Part shown: piece after piece, positions 45,149-52,897 of the stretch | Layout: each line of letters opens with the position of its first letter | Position numbering within the stretch: the stretch's first letter is position 1 | DNA from: Plantactinospora sp. BC1 | Lineage (GTDB): Bacteria > Actinomycetota > Actinomycetes > Mycobacteriales > Micromonosporaceae | Direction of reading: 5' to 3' | Assembly: GCF_003030345.1 (NCBI RefSeq) | Contig: NZ_CP028158.1 | Location: 7,130,001-7,194,000, forward strand | DNA length: 64,000 nucleotides | Program-made: the position numbers and the translations under genes | Notes under the pieces: generated by a model | Databases searched by the model: none | Told to the model about the DNA's origin: nothing | What the model saw: only the letters and a program-made list of their open reading frames with translations

Positions 45149-45190
45149 GAGAAGGCTGACCGAGGGACAGAGAAGGCTGACGGAGGGACA
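45149..45190 (+). repeat. 21-bp tandem duplication
   Basis: Two units that begin GAGAAGGCTGAC (45149-45169 and 45170-45190) differ at one position. They lie between the convergent membrane protein and DoxX genes. Confidence 0.85.
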
Positions 45191-45204
45191 GCCGGGCCGC
45201 CGGC

Positions 45205-45591
45205 TCAGCCGGTGAAGGACTCGGGGCCGAAACGACCCCAGGCCACGAAGACGGCCATGCCGAGATAGACCAGGTCGCCGATGATCGTCGCCCGCTCGCC
45301 ACGGCGGAGACGCATCGCCGCCGCCGCGCCGAACAGCAGCGCCACACAGGTGGCGGTGACCGGCACCAGAACCGGCGCGATGTCGAGTACGGCGGGCAGG
45401 ATCAGGCCCGCGACGGCCAGGATTTCGACGGCTCCGATGGCCCGGAGTGCGCCGGGGCTGAAGTCGAGGACCCACTGGGCGGCGTGGCCACCCATGGCCG
45501 CCATCTTCTCCCTGTGCACGAACATCTTGGAGGTGCTGACCAGCAGGACGGTGGCCAGTACGCCGGTGACGATCCACAGAGCCAGGTTCAT
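45205..45591 (-). CDS. DoxX-like membrane protein
   Basis: This 128-residue protein has four predicted membrane helices: LALWIVTGVLATVLLVSTSK, IGAVEILAVAGLILPAVLD, LVPVTATCVALLFGAAAAM and IIGDLVYLGMAVFVAWGRF. The pattern is that of DoxX/DoxD-related proteins, often involved in redox or detoxification. The ATG 45591 follows AAAGGA. It lies 26 bases downstream of the ECF41 sigma gene, and genes of this type commonly accompany ECF41 sigma factors as targets or partners. Confidence 0.85.
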   Translation of the reverse strand: MNLALWIVTGVLATVLLVSTSKMFVHREKMAAMGGHAAQWVLDFSPGALRAIGAVEILAVAGLILPAVLDIAPVLVPVTATCVALLFGAAAAMRLRRGERATIIGDLVYLGMAVFVAWGRFGPESFTG

Positions 45592-45617
45592 CAGGATTTC
45601 CTTTCGAGCACGGATGG

Positions 45618-46547
45618 TCAGCTGTCGGTTGGCGGTCGGCGGGGCTGGCGGCTGGCGCGCACCAGGCCGGCCAGGTCGCCGACCGGGCCGAAGTGCCGCA
45701 GCTTGTCGGGGTTGACGACGGAGTGGATCGTCTGGACCTGACCGTCGGCGATGCCGAGCCCGATCACCCCGACCAGCCGGTCCTGCGAATCGAACGCCAT
45801 CGCGCCGGGCTGGCCGTTGACCTCGGCGAGCTGGACGCGCACGCCGAGGCGGGGCAGCGCGGAGATCCCGGCCAGCAGGGCCCGGGCCACCCGCTGCCGG
45901 CCGTTGAGTGGCCGCCCCAGCGCCGGCGCCCTGCCGCCGCCGTCGCCGTGCAGTGCCACGTCCTGCGCCAGCAGCTCCTCCAGCGCCCGCAGGTCGCCCT
46001 GGCCGGCTGCGGCGAAGAAGCGCTCGGCCAACTCTTCCCGCTGCCGCCGGGAGGCGTGATAGCGCGGCCGGCGCTCCCGGAGGTGGTTGCGGGCCCGGGC
46101 GACCAGGTGCCGGGCACCGTCCACATCGGTACCGACGATCTCGGCGACCTCCGGGTACGGATAGTCGAACACCTCGCGCAGCAGGAACGCGGCCCGCTGC
46201 TGCGGCGTCAGGCTCTCCAGCAGCACCAGGAACGCCAGCGACAGCGAGTCGGCGGTCTCCGCGTACTCGGCCGGTGACGGGTCGGTGACCAGTGGCTCCG
46301 GCAGCCACTCGCCGACGTACCTCTCCCGGCGCACCCGGGCCGAGCGCAGCTGGTCGATGGCAAGCCGGGTGACCAGGGTGGCGAGGTACGCCCGGGGCGA
46401 GGCGATCGACTCACCCCGGCGCAGGGTCTGGTGCATCCGCAGGAACGCTTCCTGCACCACGTCCTCGGCCTCGCTCACGCTGCCGAGCATCTGGTAGGCG
46501 ATGGCGAACGCCTGCGGTCGCAGCTCGGCGTAAAGCTCCGAGGACAT
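45618..46547 (-). CDS. sigJ: ECF41-type sigma factor (SigJ-like) with SnoaL-like C-terminal domain
   Basis: This 309-residue sigma factor starts at ATG 46547 after GGAGATGTC. Regions 2 and 4 are complete (YQMLGSVSEAEDVVQEAFLR, then LTPQQRAAFLLREVFDYPYP). After about residue 185 comes a SnoaL/NTF2-like domain (RFFAAAGQGDLRALEELLAQ, DVALHGDGGG) and the tail motif around NPDKLRHFG. ECF41 factors use this domain as a built-in regulator in place of a separate anti-sigma factor. The DoxX-like gene downstream is the likely partner. Confidence 0.92.
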   Translation of the reverse strand: MSSELYAELRPQAFAIAYQMLGSVSEAEDVVQEAFLRMHQTLRRGESIASPRAYLATLVTRLAIDQLRSARVRRERYVGEWLPEPLVTDPSPAEYAETADSLSLAFLVLLESLTPQQRAAFLLREVFDYPYPEVAEIVGTDVDGARHLVARARNHLRERRPRYHASRRQREELAERFFAAAGQGDLRALEELLAQDVALHGDGGGRAPALGRPLNGRQRVARALLAGISALPRLGVRVQLAEVNGQPGAMAFDSQDRLVGVIGLGIADGQVQTIHSVVNPDKLRHFGPVGDLAGLVRASRQPRRPPTDS

Positions 46548-46637
46548 GACATCTCCGCTCGTCGGGTTCACCCATAGAGACGAGACACCCGGACGCCCCA
46601 TGACCGGCAGTCAGCCAGGTCACAGTAGGGTGCGGTC

Positions 46638-47606
46638 GTGCACGGAGAACAGCAACCGCCGGACGCCTTCCCCCGCCGCCCGCTCGGCGCCACCGGCCTG
46701 CGCGTCACGCCGGTCTGCGTCGGCGGCGGCCCGCTGGGCAGCATGCCGGGCCTCTTCGGGTACGACGTCAGCGCCGAACGCGGCACCGAGACCGCGCTCG
46801 CCGCGCTGACCGGCCCGTTCAACTTCCTCGACACCGCCGCCGGCTACAGCGACGGGGAGAGCGAGCGACGGGTCGGCGCCGCGCTGCGCCGGATCGGCGG
46901 CGTGCCGGAGGGCTTCGTGCTGGCCACCAAGGTGGACCGGGACATGCGGACCGGTGACTTCTCCGGTGCACAGATGCGCCGCTCGGCCGAGGGCAGCCTG
47001 GAACGGCTCGGCCTGGACCGGCTGCCGCTGGTCTATCTGCACGACCCGGAGCACATCAGTTTCGAGGCCGGCATGGCGCCGGGCGGCCCGGTCGAGGCGC
47101 TGCTCGAACTACAGCGCGAGGGCGTGATCGAACACCTCGGGGTGGCCGGCGGCCCGGTGGAGCTGATGGCGCGCTATCTGCGTACCGGGCACTTCGCGGC
47201 TCTGATCACGCACAACCGGTGGACCCTGGTGGACCGCTCGGCCGGTGACCTGATCGACGAGGCGGTCTCGCTCGGCGTCGGTGTGGTGAACGCCGCCCCC
47301 TTCGCGAGCGGCATCCTGGCCAAGGGCCCCGCCCGGTTCACCAAGTACGCCTACCGGCAGGCCGACGACGCGATGCTGGACCGGATCCGGGCGATGGAGG
47401 CGGCGTGCGCGGCGCACGGCGTACCGCTCGCGGCGGCGGCGCTCCAGTTCTCGCTGCGTGACCCGCGGATCACCTCCACCGTCGTCGGGGTGTCCCGCCC
47501 GGAGCGGATCCCGGAGACCGCCCGGCTCGCCACCTGGGCGATCCCCGAGGAACTCTGGGAGACCCTGGCTCCGCTCACCGCCCCGAAGGAATCCTGGCTC
47601 TACTGA
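46638..47606 (+). CDS. Aldo/keto reductase
   Basis: This 322-residue NADPH-dependent oxidoreductase has the TIM-barrel pattern of the family: RPLGATGLRVTPVCVGGGPL, FLDTAAGYSDGESE (catalytic Asp/Tyr), VLATKVD, LVYLHDPE and GVGVVNAAPFASGIL. The final STVVGVSRPERI is the cofactor-phosphate loop. It resembles the L-fucose/D-threo-aldose dehydrogenase branch. The GTG 46638 has no ribosome site, but TAGGGT lies six bases upstream, so a leaderless transcript is likely. It is divergent from sigJ. Confidence 0.9.
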   Translation: MHGEQQPPDAFPRRPLGATGLRVTPVCVGGGPLGSMPGLFGYDVSAERGTETALAALTGPFNFLDTAAGYSDGESERRVGAALRRIGGVPEGFVLATKVDRDMRTGDFSGAQMRRSAEGSLERLGLDRLPLVYLHDPEHISFEAGMAPGGPVEALLELQREGVIEHLGVAGGPVELMARYLRTGHFAALITHNRWTLVDRSAGDLIDEAVSLGVGVVNAAPFASGILAKGPARFTKYAYRQADDAMLDRIRAMEAACAAHGVPLAAAALQFSLRDPRITSTVVGVSRPERIPETARLATWAIPEELWETLAPLTAPKESWLY

Positions 47607-47618
47607 CCCCTCCGGGTC

Positions 47619-49607
47619 TCAGTTTCCCCCGTCCGGCTTCGGAATCCGGCGGCGTACGTCCTCGGCGGTCGACGGGCCGGGCTGCCAGGGGGCGACCCAG
47701 GGCAGGTCGGCGGGCGGGGTGACGACACCCTCCTCCACGAAGGCGTACCGGCCGGCGAGGATCCGCTTCGCCGCCGCCGTGTCGACCGAGTCGGTGTTCT
47801 CCCAGAGTGCCCGGAACAGCGCGGCGATCCGCACCCTTGCCTGCCGGCAGAAGAGGTCGGCCAGTTCGACGCCCTCGGGCCGGGTCTCCCGTTCGGCGTG
47901 CGCCCGTACGCAGACCGCCGACATCGCGAAGAGTTCCGCGCCGATGTCCACGATCCGGCCGAGGAAGCCCTGCTTGTGCTCCAGTTTCCCCTGCCAACGG
48001 GACATCCCCAGGAACGTGGACCGGGCCAGCTTGCGGGACGACCGCTCGACGTGCCGCAGGTGACCGGCGAGGGGCCCGTACTCGGCGTACCCGCCGGGGT
48101 TCTGCCCGCGTCCGACCGCGAGGGTCGGCAGCCACCTGGCGTAGAACGCGCCCGCCCTGGCCCCGGCCCGGACCTTCCGGCCGAGTTCGGCGTCGGGGTC
48201 GATGATGTCGCCGGCCACCGAGAGGTGGGCGTCGACCGCCTCCCGGGCGATCAGCAGGTGCATGATCTCGGTCGACCCCTCGAAGATCCGGTTGATCCGC
48301 AGGTCGCGGAGGATCTGCTCGACGGCGGCCGGCCGCTCGCCCCGGGCGGTCAGCGAGTCGGCGGTTTCGTAGCCGCGCCCGCCCCGGATCTGCACCAGTT
48401 CGTCGGCGATCTTCCAGGCCATCTCGCTGGCGTAGAGCTTGACGAGGGCGGCCTCGATCCGGATGTCGTTGGTGTCGTCGTCGGCGAGCAGGCAGCAGAG
48501 GTCGAGCATCGTCTCCATGCCGTAGGTGGTGGCGGCGATGAAGGCGAGCTTGCTGGCGACGGCCTCGTGCCCGCCGACCGGCCGTCCCCACTGGACCCGT
48601 TCGGCGGCCCACTCGCGGGCCACGTTCAGCGACCACTTGCCGGCGCCGACGCACATCGCCGGCAGCGAGAGCCGGCCGGTGTTCAGGGTGGTCAGCGCGA
48701 TCTTCAGGCCGCGCCCTTCGCCGCCGATGACGTTCTCGGCGGGTACGAGGACGTCGGTGAAGCGGGTCAGGCTGTTCTCCAGCCCGCGCAGTCCGAGGAA
48801 GGCGTTGCGCCGTTCGACGGTGATCCCGGGCGAGTCCGCCTCGACGACGAAGGCGGTGATCCCGCCGCGCCGCCCCTCGGACGCCGGCACCCGGGCCATC
48901 ACCACCAGCAGCGAGGCCACGGTGCCGTTGGTGGCCCACAGCTTGACCCCGTTGAGCCGGTAGCCGGTGCCGTCGGGGGTCGGCTCGGCTGTGGTGGCCA
49001 GCCGGGCCGGGTCGGAGCCGACGTCCGGCTCGGTCAGCAGGAACGCCGACACCTCACCGGCGGCCAGCCGGGGCAGGAAGCGCTGCTTCTGCTCGTCGGT
49101 GCCGAAGAGTTTCAGCGGCTGCGGCACCCCGATCGACTGGTGCGCGGAGAGCAGCGCGCCGATCGCCGGGCTGGCCGAGCCGGCCAGGGTCAGCGCCCGG
49201 CAGTAGTGCAGATTGCTCAGGCCGAGGCCGCCGTACTTCTTGTCGATTTTCATTCCGAAGCTGCCGAGCCGGGCGAGCCCGGCGAAGACCTCGTCCGGGA
49301 TCTCGGCGTCCCGCTCGATCGCCGCGCCGTCCACCTCGGACCGGACGTAGGTGTCGAGCCGGTCGAGGAACTGATGCGCCTCGGCGGCACGCTCGGGGTC
49401 GGGCTGCGGCCACGGGTCGATCAGGTCCAGCCGGAGCCGGCCGAGGAAGAGTTCCTTGCCGAAGCTCGGCTTGCGCCACTCGGTCTCCCGGGCGGCCTCG
49501 GCGACCTGCCGGGCCTCCCGCTCGGAGACCTGCCCGGCCTCCTTGGGCAGTGGCCCGACTCCGTCCGATCCGCTCGCCGCCGGCCTGTTCTGCTCTGTCG
49601 TGGTCAC
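47619..49607 (-). CDS. Acyl-CoA dehydrogenase (long form)
   Basis: This FAD enzyme catalyses alpha,beta-dehydrogenation of acyl-CoAs. The 662-residue protein is about 270 residues longer than simple family members. The canonical region has KYGGLGLSNLHYCRA, AFLLTEPDVGSDPARL, GVKLWATNGTVA and IRGGRGYETADSL; INRIFEGSTEIMHLLIAREA follows. The C-terminal 150 residues are a helical extension like that of VLCAD/ACAD9-type enzymes. I use the GTG 49607, after GAGGGGGTTGCC. A TetR-type palindrome upstream suggests fatty-acid-responsive control. Confidence 0.92.
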   Translation of the reverse strand: MTTTEQNRPAASGSDGVGPLPKEAGQVSEREARQVAEAARETEWRKPSFGKELFLGRLRLDLIDPWPQPDPERAAEAHQFLDRLDTYVRSEVDGAAIERDAEIPDEVFAGLARLGSFGMKIDKKYGGLGLSNLHYCRALTLAGSASPAIGALLSAHQSIGVPQPLKLFGTDEQKQRFLPRLAAGEVSAFLLTEPDVGSDPARLATTAEPTPDGTGYRLNGVKLWATNGTVASLLVVMARVPASEGRRGGITAFVVEADSPGITVERRNAFLGLRGLENSLTRFTDVLVPAENVIGGEGRGLKIALTTLNTGRLSLPAMCVGAGKWSLNVAREWAAERVQWGRPVGGHEAVASKLAFIAATTYGMETMLDLCCLLADDDTNDIRIEAALVKLYASEMAWKIADELVQIRGGRGYETADSLTARGERPAAVEQILRDLRINRIFEGSTEIMHLLIAREAVDAHLSVAGDIIDPDAELGRKVRAGARAGAFYARWLPTLAVGRGQNPGGYAEYGPLAGHLRHVERSSRKLARSTFLGMSRWQGKLEHKQGFLGRIVDIGAELFAMSAVCVRAHAERETRPEGVELADLFCRQARVRIAALFRALWENTDSVDTAAAKRILAGRYAFVEEGVVTPPADLPWVAPWQPGPSTAEDVRRRIPKPDGGN

Positions 49608-49728
49608 GGCAACCCCCTCGATCGAGTACGGCGGTGAGGGGTCACCCGCGCTCATCACTCCGTGTGGCGGAGCGGGCAAACCCCTTGACGTGCTGCGGCC
49701 GAATACACCACCAACGCTACCCGGTTTT

Positions 49729-49744
49729 GTTACCCGTCGGTAGC
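49729..49744. promoter_or_regulatory. TetR-type operator-like palindrome upstream of acyl-CoA dehydrogenase
   Basis: GTTACCCGTCGGTAGC has six-base arms with one mismatch. A half-site GCTACC also occurs at 49716-49721. TACC...GGTA palindromes are common for TetR-family repressors of fatty-acid genes in actinobacteria. It lies about 120 bases before the dehydrogenase start. Confidence 0.4.
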
Positions 49745-49907
49745 ACAAAATATGCACATGCCGTCATCCCTGGCAGCGCGCCTGGCGCCGGCCCGGCCTG
49801 CCGGGGCCGGGCGCGCGGCCCGCCACCGGTGCCGGGCTCGCGGCTTGCCACCGGGCCGGGCGCGCGGCAGACGCACCGCCGCCGGAGGAGTGACAGTGCG
49901 TTGGCGA

Positions 49908-49924
49908 GACTGTCGAGCTGCCCC
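49908..49924 (-). repeat. Copy B of the dispersed 17-base motif (inverted)
   Basis: This is the reverse complement of GGGGCAGCTCGACAGTC. It lies immediately before the point where the XRE/DUF5753 reading frame becomes recognisable. With copy C (51074-51090) it forms an inverted pair around the XRE-DUF397 genes. Confidence 0.7.
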
Positions 49925-49926
49925 GC

Positions 49927-50667
49927 TTGTGCGCCCACGCCCTGAGCACGCGACGCGACAGGCGGATCAGCTTCTCCGGTTCCCTGGTGAGCGCGGTGGA
50001 GACCGGCACCCGCCCGCTGGACTTCCGCTACCTGGCCCTGGCCGACCGTGAGCTTGACACCGGCGGCCTCTTCGTGGAGCTGCTTCGGATTGCCACCCGG
50101 GACGGCCAGTGGTTCCGCTCGTGGCGGGACGCCGAACGGAACGCTCGGATACTCCGGACGTTCGAACCGAACCTGGTGCCCGGCCTGTTGCAGACCGAGG
50201 CGTACGCCCGGACGGTGATCGCCGCCGGCAGCAGGCTCACCGAGCAGGAGATCGAGCGCCGGGTGGCCGTCCGGCTGGATCGGCAGACCATCCTCACCCG
50301 GGAGATGCCGGTGCAGCTCTTCGCGGTGCTCGACGCCACCGTGCTGGGCCGGCTGATCGGGACTCCGGCGATCATGCGGGAGCAGCTCGACCACCTGATC
50401 GCGATGGCCGAGTTGCCGAACGCCGACCTGCTGGTCGTGCCGACCGGCATCGGCATGTACGCCGGGCTGGCCGGGCCGTTCGTGCTGGCCGCGCTGGAGG
50501 GCAACGGCTGGCTCGGCTATCTGGACAATCTGCTCCGTGGTCAGATCGTCACGCTGCCGGACGAGATTGATAGCCTGCAAGAGGCGTGGGAATGCGTCCG
50601 CAGCGAGGCGTTGCCGCGCCAGCACTCCCTCGACCTGTTCAAGGAAGCGGCGAAGACATGGACCTGA
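49927..50667 (+). pseudogene. 5'-truncated XRE/DUF5753 regulator
   Basis: The 246-residue frame matches helix-turn-helix regulators that pair with DUF397 proteins, but it starts in the middle of the DNA-binding domain. FSGSLVSAVETGTRPLDF corresponds to helix 3 onward, and the first 35-40 residues expected for helices 1-2 are absent. The DUF5753 domain is intact (WFRSWRDAERNARILRTFEP, NLVPGLLQTEAYARTVI, GPFVLAALEGNGWLGYLDNL). The only in-frame start is a TTG at 49927 with no ribosome site. A good GGAGGAG-GTG start at 49897 is in another frame. The break coincides with copy B of the 17-base motif. The product, if made, should not bind DNA normally. Confidence 0.65.
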
Positions 50668-50846
50668 GCAACGCCCAGTGGCGCACCTCCACCCGCTCCT
50701 CCAACGGCGGCAACACCTGCGTCGAGGTGGCCGACAACCTCCCCGACGCCGTACACGTCCGCGACAGCAAGGACCGCCGGGGCCCCGTGCTCACCTTCAG
50801 CACCGACGCCTGGCGCACCTTCGTCCACACCGTCAGTACCCGCTGA
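50658..50846 (+). CDS. DUF397 domain protein
   Basis: This 62-residue protein has the complete DUF397 pattern: WRTSTRSSNGGNTCVEVAD, VHVRDSKDRRGPVLTF and AWRTFVHTV. DUF397 proteins are small partners of XRE/DUF5753 regulators in actinomycetes, and some pairs act like toxin-antitoxin or developmental switches (the BldB/AbaA/WhiJ-type systems). The ATG overlaps the end of the truncated XRE gene by ten bases. With its partner damaged, its role is uncertain. Confidence 0.88.
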   Translation: MDLSNAQWRTSTRSSNGGNTCVEVADNLPDAVHVRDSKDRRGPVLTFSTDAWRTFVHTVSTR

Positions 50847-50984
50847 CCCCTGAGCCACGGCGGCCGGCCGGGATTCGGTCACCTGTACGCCAGAGGCGCT
50901 ACGCCGGGCAGATAACGCCTCCGACGTCCAGGTGAGCACCGAGCGCCGGCCGGGCGGCACCCGCCCGACACGGCCGGCGCCCGA

Positions 50985-51055
50985 GTAGACAGCAGCTGGG
51001 TAGACAGCAGCTGGGTAGACAGCGCACCGGGCAGACAGCAGCCGGGCAGGCAGCG
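50985..51055 (+). repeat. Degenerate 15-bp tandem array
   Basis: The first two copies of GTAGACAGCAGCTGG are perfect (50985-50999, 51000-51014), the third diverges after GTAGACAGC, and two or so weaker copies follow (GCAGACAGCAGCCGG, GCAGGCAGC). Confidence 0.8.
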
Positions 51056-51073
51056 TGCCGTGGGTGCGCAGGT

Positions 51074-51090
51074 GGGGCAGCTCGACAGTC
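51074..51090 (+). repeat. Copy C of the dispersed 17-base motif
   Basis: GGGGCAGCTCGACAGTC is identical to copy A and inverted relative to copy B, 1.15 kb away. It lies directly after the 15-bp array. Confidence 0.7.
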
Positions 51091-51132
51091 TCCGGCACGG
51101 GGTACCTGCCGGGCCAGCGGAGCCTTCTCCGG

Positions 51133-51180
51133 ACAAGCGGGCAAGCGGGCAGGCGGGCAGGCGGGGCAAGCGGGGCGAGC
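51133..51180 (+). repeat. Degenerate 8-9 bp tandem array
   Basis: About five units of the form AAGCGGGC or AGGCGGGC run from 51133 to 51180, just before the stop codon of the convergent beta-lactamase-like gene. Confidence 0.7.
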
Positions 51181-51209
51181 TGGCAGGTGGGCCCTGCCGG
51201 CCGATCAGA

Positions 51210-52130
51210 TCAGTTCGGCGAGCCACCGACCGGTGGGATCGCGCGCAGCTCGGTGAGGGCGTACTTCGCGGCCTTCTCCACCGCCGCGATCCCCTTCTGT
51301 TGCGTCGCATGGTGATCGGAGAGCACCGCGATCAGCCAGTCCCGGCCCGGCTCGACGATCCGGCCGATGCTGTTGGTCAGCCACAGCCCGTTGTCGGCGT
51401 CGACCGTCGTCCAGCCGTTCTTGACGTAGCTCGCGGTGCCGGCCCGACCGGCAGCGGCGGTGATCCCCCAGTCCTGCTGCTTGTCGACCTCACCCATCAG
51501 CCCGAGCAGGAACTCCCGGCCCTCGTCGCCGAGCGGGCCGGCCGGGTCGGTAACCGCGGTGAGCAGCCGGAGCTGGTCGGCGGCGGTCGTCGTGGTCATC
51601 CCCCAACTCGAACTCGGGGTGGTCTGGCGCAGCCCGAGGGTCCGGTTCGCGGCGGTCAGCCCGGATCGGTAGCCGATGGCGGCGTAGAGGCCGCTCGCCG
51701 CCGCGTTGTCGCTGACCACGATCATCGAGCGGGCCAGTCGCCGTTCGTTCGCGCTGAGCCTGCGCCCCTGGTCCTGGCGGCGCAGCAGCAACGCGGCCAG
51801 GATGTCGACCTTGACGATGCTGGCGGTCTGGTACCGCCGGGTGCCGGCGGTGACCGCCAGGCCGCTGGTCCGGTCCCGCACCGCGAGCGTGACCCGGCCG
51901 CCGACTCCGCGCAGGTAACGCTCGATCCGGGTACGCGCCAGCGCCGGGTGGTCCGGGGTCGGGCTGGGCGTCGGTCGGGGCGGGCTGGCCGCCGTCTCCG
52001 GCCCGGGGCTGGCACCCGCCGAACCCGCCCACCGGTACGCCAGCCCGGTGCCGGCCGCACCCGTGCCGAGCAGCGCGGCGGCGGTGGCCACGAGCAACTC
52101 CCGGCGGCTCGGCCCGCGACGGCTAGTCAA
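51210..52130 (-). CDS. Class A beta-lactamase-like serine hydrolase, Tat-exported
   Basis: This 306-residue secreted serine hydrolase begins with a twin-arginine signal (PSRRELLVATAAALLG, residues 7-22) and a Pro/Thr linker. The penicillin-binding fold has the SxxK site SIVK (in YQTASIVKVD), the SDN loop (VVSDNAAASG) and a KNG triad (YVKNGW) in place of the usual KTG. I see no clear ExxxN omega loop of true class A enzymes, so it may be a peptidoglycan hydrolase-like or penicillin-binding protein rather than a resistance enzyme. The TTG start overlaps the lipoprotein stop by eight bases. Confidence 0.85.
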   Translation of the reverse strand: MTSRRGPSRRELLVATAAALLGTGAAGTGLAYRWAGSAGASPGPETAASPPRPTPSPTPDHPALARTRIERYLRGVGGRVTLAVRDRTSGLAVTAGTRRYQTASIVKVDILAALLLRRQDQGRRLSANERRLARSMIVVSDNAAASGLYAAIGYRSGLTAANRTLGLRQTTPSSSWGMTTTTAADQLRLLTAVTDPAGPLGDEGREFLLGLMGEVDKQQDWGITAAAGRAGTASYVKNGWTTVDADNGLWLTNSIGRIVEPGRDWLIAVLSDHHATQQKGIAAVEKAAKYALTELRAIPPVGGSPN

Positions 52131-52815
52131 GGAGGTCCGCCAACTTCTTCGCCACCGCGTACCCGGTGTCCCGGTCCACCGGCCCCGGAACGTTCAGCGT
52201 CGAGAGCCGGTCGCCGTGGCGTACCGCCACCAGCAGCGTGGACCGGGCCGGCGCCCCCGGCGACTCGATCCGCCCCCGCACCAGCACAGCGTCGGTGGGC
52301 GGCAGGCCGGTGTCGAGAAGCGTGAACGAGATGCTGGCGCCGTAGGCGTCGTACCGGGAGCATTTGCCCACCACCCGGCGCACGTCGTCGAGGGCCCGCA
52401 CCGCCCAGCCCGGCTCGTACGCCTCGACCACCTGCGTCGCGACCAGCTCGGTCGGCTCGTGCCGGTACCGGCGCTGCACGGCGTCGCTGCGATGCCGCTG
52501 GGCCGGATAGTCCTCCGCCCGGTACGCCGGGCAGTCGGCCTGGAGCCACGGCCACGGCGGCGGCTCCGGCGGATGCGGGCTCTGCCGCCATCCCGTGCCG
52601 AGTCCGCTCGGCTGGAGCAGGGCCAGGTCGAGCGCTGCCGGTCGGTCAGCCGGACCGCTCGCGGTCAGCCGGGCACCTTCGCCGGCCGACGATCGGGGTG
52701 CCGGATCGGCGGCACAGCCGGCGGTGAGGCCGGCGACCACCAGCACGACCAGCAGCAGGACGGCTGTCGCGAACTGCCTGTCGACGGCCGGTGACGACCT
52801 TGCTCGGGCTTCCAC
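52123..52815 (-). CDS. Lipoprotein of unknown function
   Basis: This 230-residue protein has a lipoprotein signal (FATAVLLLVVLVVAGLTAGC) with the lipidated Cys near residue 34. The mature part is about 195 residues with a PknH-like/sensor-like mixed fold (ALLQPSGLGTGWRQSP, LVATQVVEAYEPGWAVRALD, CSRYDAYGASISFTLLDTG). Similar lipoproteins often have extracellular sensor-like domains, but I cannot assign a ligand. The GTG start follows AAGGGG. It is the first gene of a unit with the beta-lactamase-like gene. Confidence 0.78.
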   Translation of the reverse strand: MEARARSSPAVDRQFATAVLLLVVLVVAGLTAGCAADPAPRSSAGEGARLTASGPADRPAALDLALLQPSGLGTGWRQSPHPPEPPPWPWLQADCPAYRAEDYPAQRHRSDAVQRRYRHEPTELVATQVVEAYEPGWAVRALDDVRRVVGKCSRYDAYGASISFTLLDTGLPPTDAVLVRGRIESPGAPARSTLLVAVRHGDRLSTLNVPGPVDRDTGYAVAKKLADLLD

Positions 52816-52897
52816 ACCCCTTAATGACGACCATCGGCCCCGGGACTTTGCATGGACCGTCGACCGGCTCCGGTGAGCCGGCCGACGGTCGGTGCGG

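Larger units (their letters stand above)
49608..49926. other. Divergent region between acyl-CoA dehydrogenase and truncated XRE gene
   Basis: This 319-base gap holds the acyl-CoA dehydrogenase promoter with an operator-like palindrome (49729-49744), GC-rich low-complexity DNA with GGGCCGGGCGCGCGGC-like direct repeats (about 49805-49870), a ribosome site GGAGGAG followed by a GTG at 49897 that is out of frame with the XRE remnant, and copy B of the 17-base motif. No intact gene is supported. Confidence 0.55.
50847..51209. other. Repeat-rich region between DUF397 and beta-lactamase-like genes
   Basis: This 363-base gap has no supported gene. It contains a 15-bp tandem array (50985-51055), copy C of the 17-base motif (51074-51090) and a second array of AAGCGGGC/AGGCGGGC units (51133-51180). 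Both arrays are degenerate. Confidence 0.7.

Noticed and set aside
49897-50051. Independent gene starting at GTG 49897
   Set aside because: It has a good ribosome site but its product is short, Arg/Pro-rich and out of frame with the DUF5753 coding sequence; more likely the remnant start of the XRE gene.
50985-51180. CRISPR array
   Set aside because: Units are only 8-15 bases, contiguous and degenerate, with no unique spacers and no cas genes.
51210-52130. Clinically typical class A beta-lactamase
   Set aside because: SxxK, SDN and KNG are present but no ExxxN omega loop is clear, so resistance activity should not be assumed.
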